A model generated the notes under the pieces. That model saw nothing but the letters and a program-made list of their open reading frames with translations. It ran no database searches and was not told the origin of the DNA. This document shows positions 54,820 to 64,000 of a stretch of 64,000 nt of DNA, piece by piece; positions within the stretch are counted from its first letter, which is position 1, and the number at the start of each line of letters is the position of its first letter. The stretch comes from Marasmius tenuissimus. Its lineage: Eukaryota > Basidiomycota > Agaricomycetes > Agaricales > Marasmiaceae. The DNA is taken from contig JAQOTA010000050.1 of the NCBI GenBank assembly GCA_029532415.1, forward strand, positions 6,758,001 through 6,822,000, written 5' to 3'. A program made the translations under genes and the position numbers.

Positions 54820-57300
54820 CTCGTCTGAGGGCTGGTTTGGTAGAGGTGATGATTGCGAAAGAAAGTTCCAAAGCTGCTCTTGTGAAATGCTGGGATGGGA
54901 ATTTGGAAAGATCAGTGGACACCTTTTATACGCGATTTGGAAGTTTGAGCAACGCACGTTCCCTCCGACAACTCGCTCGGACCATGACAGCAGGAGACTT
55001 CTGCGATCCCCGAAGCGTGTCACTAGTGTCGACGGGGGGATATTCGCGGGAAGGAACGAAGAGTCAGCCGTCTGGCGTCCGAAACGAGGATGCGGTGGTC
55101 GAGCCGAAGCTGAAGTATGAACCGCAATCGAACCTCCGAGATGGCATGGGGGCAGGTTGGTAATGGACACAATTGATTACCGACAATGAAAAATATGGAG
55201 AATAACAGAACAAGTCCTTGGGTGCTGAGCCACGACATGATCCTCTTTAGGTAGCTAAATATAGGGAGACCACAATTGTCACCGGACATCAACTTTAACG
55301 GCAGCAGAAAGTAGATGGAGGCGATCGGTAAGTAGAGGTATCGGCTCCGGAAGATGTGACATGAAAAGGAGAGACACGACGACAAGGTAGATCAAGAGCA
55401 GAGTAGGCTCTCTGACATTAGCATAGCCCAGACAAGTATTGAGGATCCTACAAACAAAGAAGGAGTAGTAGATCATAATAAATGACCATCATTCCACGGG
55501 CTATGTCACCTTCGCTTCGTTCCCTTGAGTGTCCATCAAAGGGAGCGATCCGACGGTATATAGATTGGGTGAGAACATGGAGAATTACTGCAATCTCGGT
55601 TCTCGAAGAGAGAATATGGAATGACATTGAAAGGAATGGCAGCTGCGAAGCCGAGATGGATGTGTACATCACGTGACGTACTGAACGGGTTCAAAACTCG
55701 TGCGCTTCAGGCAAGACGGGCGGCGTAACATAAAGAGGAAGTGAATGGTTATCGCCTTGAACGTGGATGTTCTGGGTACATGTTCTACGTGAGGTTTGCC
55801 AGCCGGTATCGACACTAAGGGGTATACTTCAGAAAGTGTACGAACGGTGATCGCTCGCGCGGGCAAAGTCAAACAAATGTCCGAAAGGAATACTGGTCAA
55901 CAAAAAGAAGAGGTACGTACCGGTACACTTCGAGCCAGAATTAGCCTTCTTTGTAGTGCTCGGTTTCGCGCAGAGACCCAATCTATGTGTTCTTGTTGAC
56001 TCGGAGTTTCAGGGCACGCGGCGTTCATTCCTTTGTTGTACCTGAAGGAACAAAACGATTAAATATCGAACACGAGGAATACGCAGGCAAACCAGGAAAG
56101 ATCGTGAAGGTAGTAGCTGCCCAAATCACCTGCATTCCGAATGTGCACGGAGGAGAAAAAGAGGAGCCCATCGACACGCACAGAACCATATAGCAAGAGG
56201 CCTTGAGAAACAGGAGATGGACACACCAATGCTCCAACGAGGGTCATGCCAAATCTAGGACGGCATGCCTGCTTGAGTGAAGACAGGGTAACAAAGGACA
56301 TCGCGCGTTACCGATGTTGAAGCACGTGACCTATAAACTCGGTCAATAGCTCATTTACTTCATGTCGACTGAGTAGAGAGAGTAGAGGGTTGTACTGTTG
56401 CTCCCTGTGCAACTCTTTTGTGTCATCTCTGTCGTATAGGGGTGCTAGTAGGCGACGTGCGGCATGTGAAGGCTTGAAATAGCATGTAGCGAGCGTTCCA
56501 AAGATAAGTCAAAGACGGCCACAGGGCGAGCAAACTGAAGCGAAAGGTAAAATTAGCTTGGTAATTTGCAGAGAGCCACAGTCCGAACGCGTTCATAAAC
56601 GGCCTTCCCCAATGCCCAATTCTTTCTTCAGCTATACGTTCGCAGAATGATTACACATTCTGGTAGCAAATCCAACTACTACGGAGATGAAGCTAGCAGA
56701 GACGTGTAATTATTTGATGAAAAGTCTGAGAGATAACACAACCTCCTCACCCAGCCATTCAAGATTCCAACTTTTGTCCCGTTTTCATCGACCATAAGGA
56801 TGCTTTTAACTTGACGGGGATTGCGGATAGGGCCACAAAAACGATACAGAAGTACCAGAAGAGCCGATTGAACCTGTAACCACGAGAATCTGACGATAAG
56901 ACGGGAGTATGGCGCAATGGAGCACAGAGAGCCAAAACGGCATGGATGTTCAGAAGCAAAGAGTTCTAACCCTAACCCTCGGTTAATCTTTCTAATTCAA
57001 ATGGGAACGCTCGATAAGCGCCCAGTCTAGACGACTCTCCTCCCAACGACCACAGTCAAGGTAGCACCGCAGATTATTTCTGACACTTCTCAGCTCTGAT
57101 GCCTCTCTGCTCGACGTGTGCATTAGCACTCGCAATGCCGATCTTGTTTGTGGAGGGGTTATCGGTATCTATCACTCTTTTCAAGGCTGAACCAGTTGTA
57201 GTAGGGCTGGCAGCGTCTCTCTCTCAATGTCTGTTTTCGAGTTTTCGGGAGTTGAATCATGGTGGCGTACACAGCTTGCCGAATGCTCATTTTGATCCTT
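54820..57300. other. Mostly intergenic; contains one end of a dispersed repeat
   Basis: No supported gene. The stretch 55505-55900 is related to 63795-64000. Near 56973 two copies of CCCTAA occur, too few for a telomere. Confidence 0.4.
55505..55900 (+). repeat. Dispersed repeat, copy related to 63795-64000
   Basis: Shared blocks include GTCCATCAAAG, GCCAGCCGGTAT and GACACTAA followed by GGTATACTT in the same order and spacing. Identity is moderate. It has no coding signature. Confidence 0.6.
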
Positions 57301-58540
57301 CAATTCACCAATGAGCCCGGCGAAGCTCCAATCTCTGGCTCAATGTCTTTGGTAAAAGCGGGATACATCTGCCAGCGATGCCGAGCTGTAGCCTTGTCTA
57401 TGTCAGAGCTTGGGCGCAACCAATCGTCACTTTGACGTGACATCATCTACTTATTGAGCTGGACCTCAAGCAGTCCCTCATCATTGCATCACCCTCAATC
57501 TCTCGCTATTCGATTTCCACAACGAGCAAGCACTCTCCTTCTATACCTAGCTCCTTATCTGAGTCAGCTCCGATCGCTCACGTTACTTCTCCAAACCGAT
57601 ATAATCATAACCTAAAGAACCTTATATCTTCATCTCGAAACCCCGATCCTAAAGGTTAGTTTCTCCTTCTAGAATTCCTCTCATTCGGCATCCCATGCCC
57701 AACGCAGGCCTCTTTTGTCCTTCTACACGACTGGCTTTGTCACTCGAAGATGCCACGCTTGAGAAAACTCATTCTTTCGTGCGTAAACCGAGAACTAGTT
57801 GTCAACAAATTCATCGTAGAATTTTTACCCTGACATCAATCAACATTTGTTGAGCTCACCGCAAATCCATTGAACGATAACCTCCTCCTACTTTCTCCGC
57901 TTACGACTCTAAAGATAACACTACGCCGCACTCATCAAGTTTTGGAAACCTCGCCTCTCGATCGGCCCGTTCATCCTAATATCACTTCTCTCAACATCGA
58001 GTCAGATCGCTTCGACCTCTTAGATCAATACCTGTCTCACCTCTCCCTCCCTAGCCTTTCTCGGGTCCATCTATAACACTGTGGACTCCGGTGGCGCGTT
58101 CATCACGAAAATGAGACTGGATGTGACGTTGTGTAGTCACTACAGCCTAACATCGTTCCTAATCGCATCTGGATGTACCCAAACCCTCACATATCTCACT
58201 CTCAAAAAGATTCCTATCCAGAGGGAGCTGTTTTCAAAGTTATTACGATTCACACCATACCTCCGTCCTATGGCACTCGAAGAGAGCGAGTTCCTCGAAG
58301 GGAGGATTCCGATGGTCAAATCATATTCCTCGATTCTTTGTCTACCGATCATCCCATCATCGGTTCATACGGATATCGTTTTTCCAGACCTCGAGGATTG
58401 CCCTACGAAGGTTCAGAAATCTAGTCATGTCCCGGGCTCATTCAAAACTCGACGAGAAGCTCTCTTCAGCCGTTATAATCCTCCTTCTAGGTTCCAGGTT
58501 AGGGAGGAAGAAAAGACGTCGTTGAAGAGCTCACAATAGA
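57300..58540 (+). pseudogene. Degraded F-box/LRR-like gene (subfamily A)
   Basis: Remnants in order are an F-box end (ICQRCRAVALSMSELG, near 57370), a leucine-rich part (YLAPYLSQLRSLTLLL, near 57540; NDNLLLLSPLTTLKI, near 57870; LPSLSRVHL) and a C-terminal part to 58539 (FLIASGCTQTLTYLTLKKIP). Several stops and frame changes separate them. The end (EEEKTSLKSS) is joined directly to a fragment of the other subfamily. Confidence 0.72.
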
Positions 58541-58589
58541 GATCGTAAATTGAGTACAAGACTGTGTGCGACACGGTACGTGAAACTAG

Positions 58590-59364
58590 CACGCCCACAT
58601 TTAGCACCGAGCCAACCAAAGATGAGGCAGACGGCATGCTCAGAGAAACCTTGACATCCTTCCTTGTCACCTCACGTTTCGACACTCGCCCATCTGACGT
58701 TCAGCTCCGCTCAATGCCGTAGTACTTGTCAACACCCTTGGTCTTATGGTTTACCCCAAAGCCCACTCGCGTATTCAGAAAGGAGAAGATGGGACCAATA
58801 CGGTCGTGCGATATAGACGAGTCGATTGACAGCCAAGCTTCTCCATTCACTCGCGAACAAGCGGGTATGTTGCCCGACCTGAAGGTAATGCGGATCGGGG
58901 TGGAGGGGTACTAGCGCGTCACACAGGAAAACAAGCCGCTTGAGATGTTTGAGGGGTTAGTTTGCTCGCGTTCACAATTGAGAGTCATACGCCCGCCGTT
59001 GATATGCCCATCTTTCGAGGAGTCAGATACTTTGAACCCACTGAGGGAGATGTGACAAGCTTGGGAAACTGTTTTAAAGGTGTCGTTTGGGTCGACGACG
59101 GCGGTTGGATATGGGCACGACTACAAGGAGGATGGTACCGGAGATATTGAATCACCGAGGGGAGACCAGGAAAGCTGGGTGCGAAGAATGTTTCCTGGGT
59201 CCGAAAAGACGACGTTGCACGACAAGTTAGCTTCTAAACATAGGCCCCCACTCACAGTTGGAAAAACACAGTTTCATCAGGGAGTTGCGCTCATTCGGCG
59301 AATCAAGGGAAGGGTACACTCAGTAACGACTCAGTCTAGCTCGGTTGAGCGGAAATCCATTTAA
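58590..59364 (+). pseudogene. 3' fragment of an F-box/LRR-like gene (subfamily B)
   Basis: The fragment matches the last ~660 nt of the gene at 48834-50526 (KDEADGMLRETLTSFLVTS, REQAGMLPDLKVMRIGVEGY, then the tail with FGSTTAVGYG). It has an in-frame TAG after GVEGY and other breaks. It faces secreted gene E with about 106 bp between. Confidence 0.78.
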
Positions 59365-59470
59365 ACGAGTACTTTAGTAGCATACAGCATTAGAATCGCG
59401 AGATCATGTTCCGTTTGAACTCTTCCATTCCTCACTGTGTATCGGTTCCGCGAGCTGTTCAGTGAGCTGT

Positions 59471-59823
59471 TCAGCGAGTGCATGTCAGCTTGCCATTTTT
59501 GCTGACACAGGCTAAAAGGGACGTGTTTTTAGTTTGATATTGAGCTCACGGATTGCTGAGAGCACGACTTACTGCCTTTGACAACCGGGGACTTGGAGGA
59601 GGGACCAGAATAGTACTTGCAGCTACTTCCAGCTTTGTGGCCGCCGTTGTTAGGCGGGTTACAAGCGGAGACTATTGTGAATAACGCATGAGATCAGTAA
59701 GGTACTCGTTGGCGTCACAGAACAACCATTACCTGGGTCGGTGGCAATCAAGGCAGCGCCCATAGCCTGACTGGCAAAGAGGACAGCAAAGGCAGAGACA
59801 ATGGTCGCGGTTCTGAATAACAT
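59471..59823 (-). CDS. Small secreted 4-cysteine protein, copy E
   Basis: Exons 59733-59823, 59573-59671 and 59471-59511 give 76 aa. The protein is the same as copy F in the other arm: signal peptide MLFRTATIVSAFAVLFASQA, pattern C-x13-C-x16-C-x8-C and GSSCKYY. The gene is divergent from copy F, with about 2.3 kb between their starts, and tail to tail with an F-box fragment. Function unknown. Confidence 0.84.
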
Positions 59824-59904
59824 TGCTGGTGTTGAGAGTAGTAGATGACGTTGGAGGTTGTGATGATTGTTGGGTTCTGGTCTTTGAGGCTGGTTTTGAG
59901 AGGG

Positions 59905-59912
59905 TTTTTATA
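59905..59912 (-). promoter_or_regulatory. TATA box of secreted peptide gene E
   Basis: TATAAAAA on the minus strand lies 82 nt before the ATG, as in copy F. Confidence 0.6.
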
Positions 59913-60564
59913 CTTTTTGTGAGTGTTCTTTGGGGTTGTTTGTTGAGATAATGGTAGGGGGCATCAGAGACTACCCCAAATTGGTCCGAATTGCCTTTGA
60001 GTATACAGGATAGTAATTCAGCCATGTCCTGATCTCTCTCGGGAGTGAGAGCGGGATGAGTGAACAATCTCTTGGCTTAATAACAAAAAGGCGCGTGTTC
60101 TATCCCCATGTCCGATTGTCAAGCTTATCACATATACATGAGCCAGAAGTTGGGACTCAGTGCAATTTTCTCCGAGCAATGGAACTTGAGAACCGTACGT
60201 ATATCTTCACCCAGTGACTCTACATTCAGGCTACTCCCGCGATTCATTGCAGAGGTCCATCAAGAGTTTGTAATCAATTTCAGTGAGCATGCTGTCATTT
60301 CATCTTGTACATACTTCTCCCATCCTACTTGACGTGGCGAGCTTCGGGTCTTTGTAAAAGCAGTCGGTGAAACGAAAACTCCTGCACGAGAAGAGTGTCA
60401 CGCCTCTATATCGTGACCCGGTTGGTCAAGGCTGCGGCGCTGCACTCCACAATCTTTTTGATCCACAGCGACCAAATCAGTATCTCCTTGAGATCCGAAA
60501 GTGATGTGGCTGCAGAAGTTGCGTTGAGCAGGCAGCGGGATCACGGCTGTTCCCAGTTCTTCTT

Positions 60565-61424
60565 TCCGGGTCAATCTCGTTGGATCTCATAAGCGCTCAC
60601 AAAACATCACCCGGATTGTACGGGGCCGAGAGAGATCATAGTCTCATTGCATAACAAGCTAAAAGCTAAAACATGACGAGGAAGCGGGATTGACCCGGAA
60701 GGTCAACTGTTTGCTCTTCCGATGGAATCATTGTCTTTGAGTACCGGAAGAGCCACACATACTGAGGAAATCCGCTTCGTGGTTCGAATCCACCCAATTT
60801 AAATGTAAGTGGGTCAGTTATACGTACTTCTTGGTTTCGAGATGTGTAAGTAATTACTGGACCCTCATACTCGTTTTTACTGAATATCAAGAAACGGAAG
60901 GATGGGCTACACGCCGAATGAGTACTTGAGTTGGTGCTGACAATCCCGCCTGATATAGAGCTGCACATCCTGGAACCCGCCTTGGGAGCCGAATAAAGAC
61001 GGTGAAGCCACTCGGCCTATCTGGGTCCTTGCAGATGAATGATACATCAGATGCACGGGTCGATGAATCAAGGTCAATTACCGAACAAACAGAAATGGGG
61101 TAGGAATCAGGATAACAAATGGGCAACCAGGATGTCAAGCTCTGCTCAGTCGGGAGACGTCATTATCACAGTGCTTTCTATTGGATGTTCACTGTGCTGG
61201 GGCCTGACAAGCTTGATAGAGTTCACAGCCTGGAGCTCGCGGAGTAAGTGCTCATCTCAGTGCCTGCACTCGACGGCAAATCTGGATCTTCTGTGACAGT
61301 ATCCAGGCTCACCCTTTGTCTATGATGAGTTGGGCCGGGGATTTACACTCGAACCACAGATATACGGTGATACCTTGGTGATACCGCAAGTCATGAATCA
61401 CCTTGCTCGCGTGAATTCAGTCAA
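60565..61424. other. Spacer between the arms of the inverted duplication
   Basis: About 0.86 kb is present once. It begins with a short F-box fragment (60690-60800, similar to 49410-49510) and is related throughout to 7930-8720. No intact gene. Confidence 0.65.
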
Positions 61425-62080
61425 CAGGAAGAAGAACTGGGAACAGCCGTGATCCCGCTGCCTGCTCAACGCAACTTCTGCAGCCACATCACTTTCGGAT
61501 CTCAAGGAGATACTGATTTGGTCGCTGTGGATCAAAAAGATTGTGGAGTGCAGCGCCGCAGCCTTGACCAACCGGGTCACGATATAGAGGCGTGACACTC
61601 TTCTCGTGCAGGAGTTTTCGTTTCACCGACTGCTTTTACAAAGACCCGAAGCTCGCCACGTCAAGTAGGATGGGAGAAGTATGTACAAGATGAAATGACA
61701 GCATGCTCACTGAAATTGATTACAAACTCTTGATGGACCTCTGCAATGAATCGCGGGAGTAGCCTGAATGTAGAGTCACTAGGTGAAGATATACGTACGG
61801 TTCTCAAGTTCCATTGCTCGGAGAAAATTGCACCTCGTCCCAACTTCTGGCTCATGTATATGTGATAAGCTTGACAATCGGACATGGGGATAGAACACGC
61901 GCCTTTTTGTTATTAAGCCAAGAGATTGTTCACTCATCCCGCTCTCACTCCCGAGAAAGATCAGGACATGGCTGAACTACTATCCTGTATACTCAAAGGC
62001 AATTCGGACCAATTTGGGGTAGTCTCTGATGCCCCCTACCATTATCTCAACAAACAACCCCAAAGAACACTCACAAAAAG

Positions 62081-62088
62081 TATAAAAA
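62081..62088 (+). promoter_or_regulatory. TATA box of secreted peptide gene F
   Basis: TATAAAAA lies 81 nt upstream of the ATG. Confidence 0.6.
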
Positions 62089-62169
62089 CCCTCTCAAAAC
62101 CAGCCTCAAAGACCAGAACCCAACAATCATCACAACCTCCAACGTCATCTACTACTCTCAACACCAGCA

Positions 62170-62522
62170 ATGTTATTCAGAACCGCGACCATTGTCTCTG
62201 CCTTTGCTGTCCTCTTTGCCAGTCAGGCTATGGGCGCTGCCTTGATTGCCACCGACCCAGGTAATGGTTGTTCTGTGACGCCAACGAGTACCTTACTGAT
62301 CTCATGCGTTATTCACAATAGTCTCCGCTTGTAACCCGCCTAACAACGGCGGCCACAAAGCTGGAAGTAGCTGCAAGTACTATTCTGGTCCCTCCTCCAA
62401 GTCCCCGGTTGTCAAAGGCAGTAAGTCGTGCTCTCAGCAATCCGTGAGCTCAATATCAAACTAAAAACACGTCCCTTTTAGCCTGTGTCAGCAAAAATGG
62501 CAAGCTGACATGCACTCGCTGA
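62170..62522 (+). CDS. Small secreted 4-cysteine protein, copy F
   Basis: Exons 62170-62260, 62322-62420 and 62482-62522 give 76 aa, the same as copy E. The mature region ends KNGKLTCTR. Splice donors GTAATG and GTAAGT and acceptors AATAG and TTTTAG are conserved with the other members. An F-box 3' fragment faces it about 190 bp downstream. Function unknown. Confidence 0.84.
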
Positions 62523-62699
62523 ACAGCTCACTGAACAGCTCGCGGAACCGATACACAGTGAGGAATGGAAGAGTTCAAACGGAACATGATCTCGCGATTC
62601 TAATGCTGTATGCTACTAAAGTACTTGTTCGAACGGATTCCCATTTGACCGAACTAGACTGACTCGTTACTGAACGTAAACTTCCATCGGGGTCGTCGA

Positions 62700-63750
62700 A
62701 TAGCTATCTATGAGTCTAAGGTGTCTGACCCCTCGAAAGATGGGTATACCAACGGCGGATGTATGACTCTTGGTTGAGAACGCAGCGAACTATCCCCTCA
62801 AACATCTGAAGCGTTTTGCTTTTTTGTGTGGCACCCCAGTACCCTTCCTCCTTGACCCGCATAACCTTCAGCTCGGGCAACATACCCGCTGGTTCCCAAG
62901 CAAGTTTGGCTGTCAATCGACTCGTCTGTATAGCACGACCGTTTCGGTCCTTTATGAATAGGTGGGTGAGCTTCGGGATGAACCATAAGATTAAGGGTGT
63001 TAACAAACCCTACGGCATTGAGAGGATGGTATGTGCTGAATGTCAGATGGGCGAGTATTTTTGAGCAACATGAGGTGACAAGGAACAATTTCAAGGTTTC
63101 CCTGAGTATGCCGTCTGCCTCGTCTTGGTTTGGTTTGGTGCGTGACTCGTAGGACAGATGGGGCATGCTGATTTCAGATACCGTGTCGCGTACAGTCATG
63201 TACCCAATACACGGTCTCCGTTGTAAGCTCTTCAACGACGCCATATCTTCCTCACTAACTGGGAGCCCCGAAGGAACGATTAAAACGGTTTCAGAGAGCG
63301 TCTCGTTGAGTTTCGAATGAGCCTGGGAGATGATTATATCTCCCAAGCTCGTTTCATCTCCATTAATAAAGCTAAAGTATCTGGCCCCTCGAAAGATGGG
63401 GACACCAACGATCGTTTCAATGCTGTGGACTCGAGCGGGCATAAACTCGGAATTGAGATTGACCAAGTCGCAGTTGGCCCCGTTCTGTATAGTCAAAGGC
63501 AAATGAGAGCTGGGAAACAGCTGCCACTCAAGGTGCCTGATAATCTTCAATTGAATTCACGTACTGCATAGACAAAAGCGAGCTGGCACCCTATCCCCTT
63601 CTCTCTAAGTACTCTCGTATGCACAACTCTACGACAATCGGTAATACGAAGAGGATAGATACGGGGAGAAAGTAACTCAAAAGTAGACGAGAGTCTCACG
63701 TATTGGCGTACCTCATCCCGTGACGGGAACCCGCGAATCAAACAAGGTAT
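62700..63750 (-). pseudogene. Degraded F-box/LRR-like sequence, chimera of two subfamilies
   Basis: The minus strand carries, in gene order, leucine-rich and C-terminal remnants of subfamily A (63200-63750, ending EEDMASLKSLQ). These are joined to subfamily B (KPNQDEADGILRETLKLFLV, near 63140, down to the end at 62700). The same A-B junction occurs at 58540-58600 on the other side of the inverted duplication. Frames are broken in several places, and part of the B tail is deleted. Confidence 0.7.
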
Positions 63751-63794
63751 AGTAGGCCGTGATATACTTACGACAATCGTTTCACGGGGTGGAG

Positions 63795-64000
63795 TAAATC
63801 GCCTTCGCCTCCATTTCGTCGAATAAGTCCATCAAAGAGAGGGATTGGACGATCGCACGTTTCGTGGCATTCGCCCTACGTCAGGTTCGCCAGCCGGTAT
63901 TGACACTAATAGGTATACTTTAGTAAGGTACGAATGGTGAACGCTCACGCGAGCAAAGTCATATTAATGTCCGGAGAGACCCCTGAGCAACAAAGGGAAC
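63795..64000 (+). repeat. Dispersed repeat, copy related to 55505-55900
   Basis: This is the second copy of the repeat described at 55505; it runs off the window end. Confidence 0.6.

Larger units (their letters stand above)
59379..60564 (-). repeat. Inverted duplication, left arm
   Basis: About 1.19 kb is almost identical, in inverted orientation, to 61425-62616. It includes the whole secreted gene E and its upstream region. Only scattered substitutions were seen. Confidence 0.85.
61425..62616 (+). repeat. Inverted duplication, right arm
   Basis: Partner of 59379-60564; contains secreted gene F with its promoter. Confidence 0.85.

Noticed and set aside
56970..56988. Telomere-like CCCTAACCCT
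   Set aside because: Only about two repeat units, inside unique sequence.
60770..60800. tRNA T-arm-like GGTTCGAATCC
   Set aside because: No acceptor, D or anticodon arm can be built around it; the sequence aligns to F-box gene DNA (GGCTCGAGTTT at about 49505).

Overview
The window looks like a stretch of nuclear genome from a filamentous basidiomycete. Genes have many 48-70 bp GT-AG introns, and the content includes a secreted family-1 pectate lyase, a microsomal cytochrome P450, F-box/LRR-like multigene families, small cysteine-containing secreted proteins and LTR retrotransposons. A plant-associated Agaricomycete such as a Rhizoctonia/Ceratobasidium relative would fit, but that placement is inference. 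No rRNA, tRNA, CRISPR or bacterial-type operon was found.

Left part (1-17.3 kb). A complete pectate lyase gene (minus, 144-1542, 9 inferred exons including one of 5 nt) is followed by a complete P450 gene (minus, 3130-5454, 14 inferred exons, 533 aa). From 7.2 to 10.5 kb lies a broken gene neighbourhood: a 5' fragment of an F-box gene carrying a CACTA-like miniature transposon in its first intron, an intact small secreted protein gene, and a 3' F-box fragment facing it. A second type of small secreted gene lies at 11.2-11.6 kb. From 11.6 to 17.3 kb I see no convincing gene, only inverted-repeat elements.

Centre (17.36-42.12 kb). One Copia-type LTR retrotransposon (517/518 bp LTRs, 5 bp target duplication CCTAC) fills the region because other elements sit inside it. 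A 523 bp TA-flanked miniature transposon interrupts its gag, and a 15.1 kb block of two nearly identical Ty3/Gypsy chromovirus copies interrupts its RNase H domain. The Gypsy block is explained by three steps: copy X inserted in the Copia (target duplication GTTTG), copy Y inserted in X's gag (target duplication GCATC), then an inversion by recombination between two oppositely oriented LTRs. The Gypsy copies carry an extra reading frame upstream of gag and look self-primed. The Copia appears to use an internal segment of initiator tRNA-Met as primer and carries a very large unexplained insert between gag and protease.

Right part (42.1-64 kb). This is an accessory region made of two families: F-box/LRR-like genes (two intact, several broken) and a small secreted 4-cysteine family (intact at 46.9, 51.0, 59.7 and 62.3 kb, degenerate at 54.0 kb). 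In four places of the window an F-box gene or fragment and a secreted-peptide gene lie tail to tail. At 59.4-62.6 kb the unit is present as a near-identical inverted duplication. Another small secreted gene lies at 54.3-54.8 kb. Gene models come from reading splice signals by eye, and every model kept its frame across all exons.
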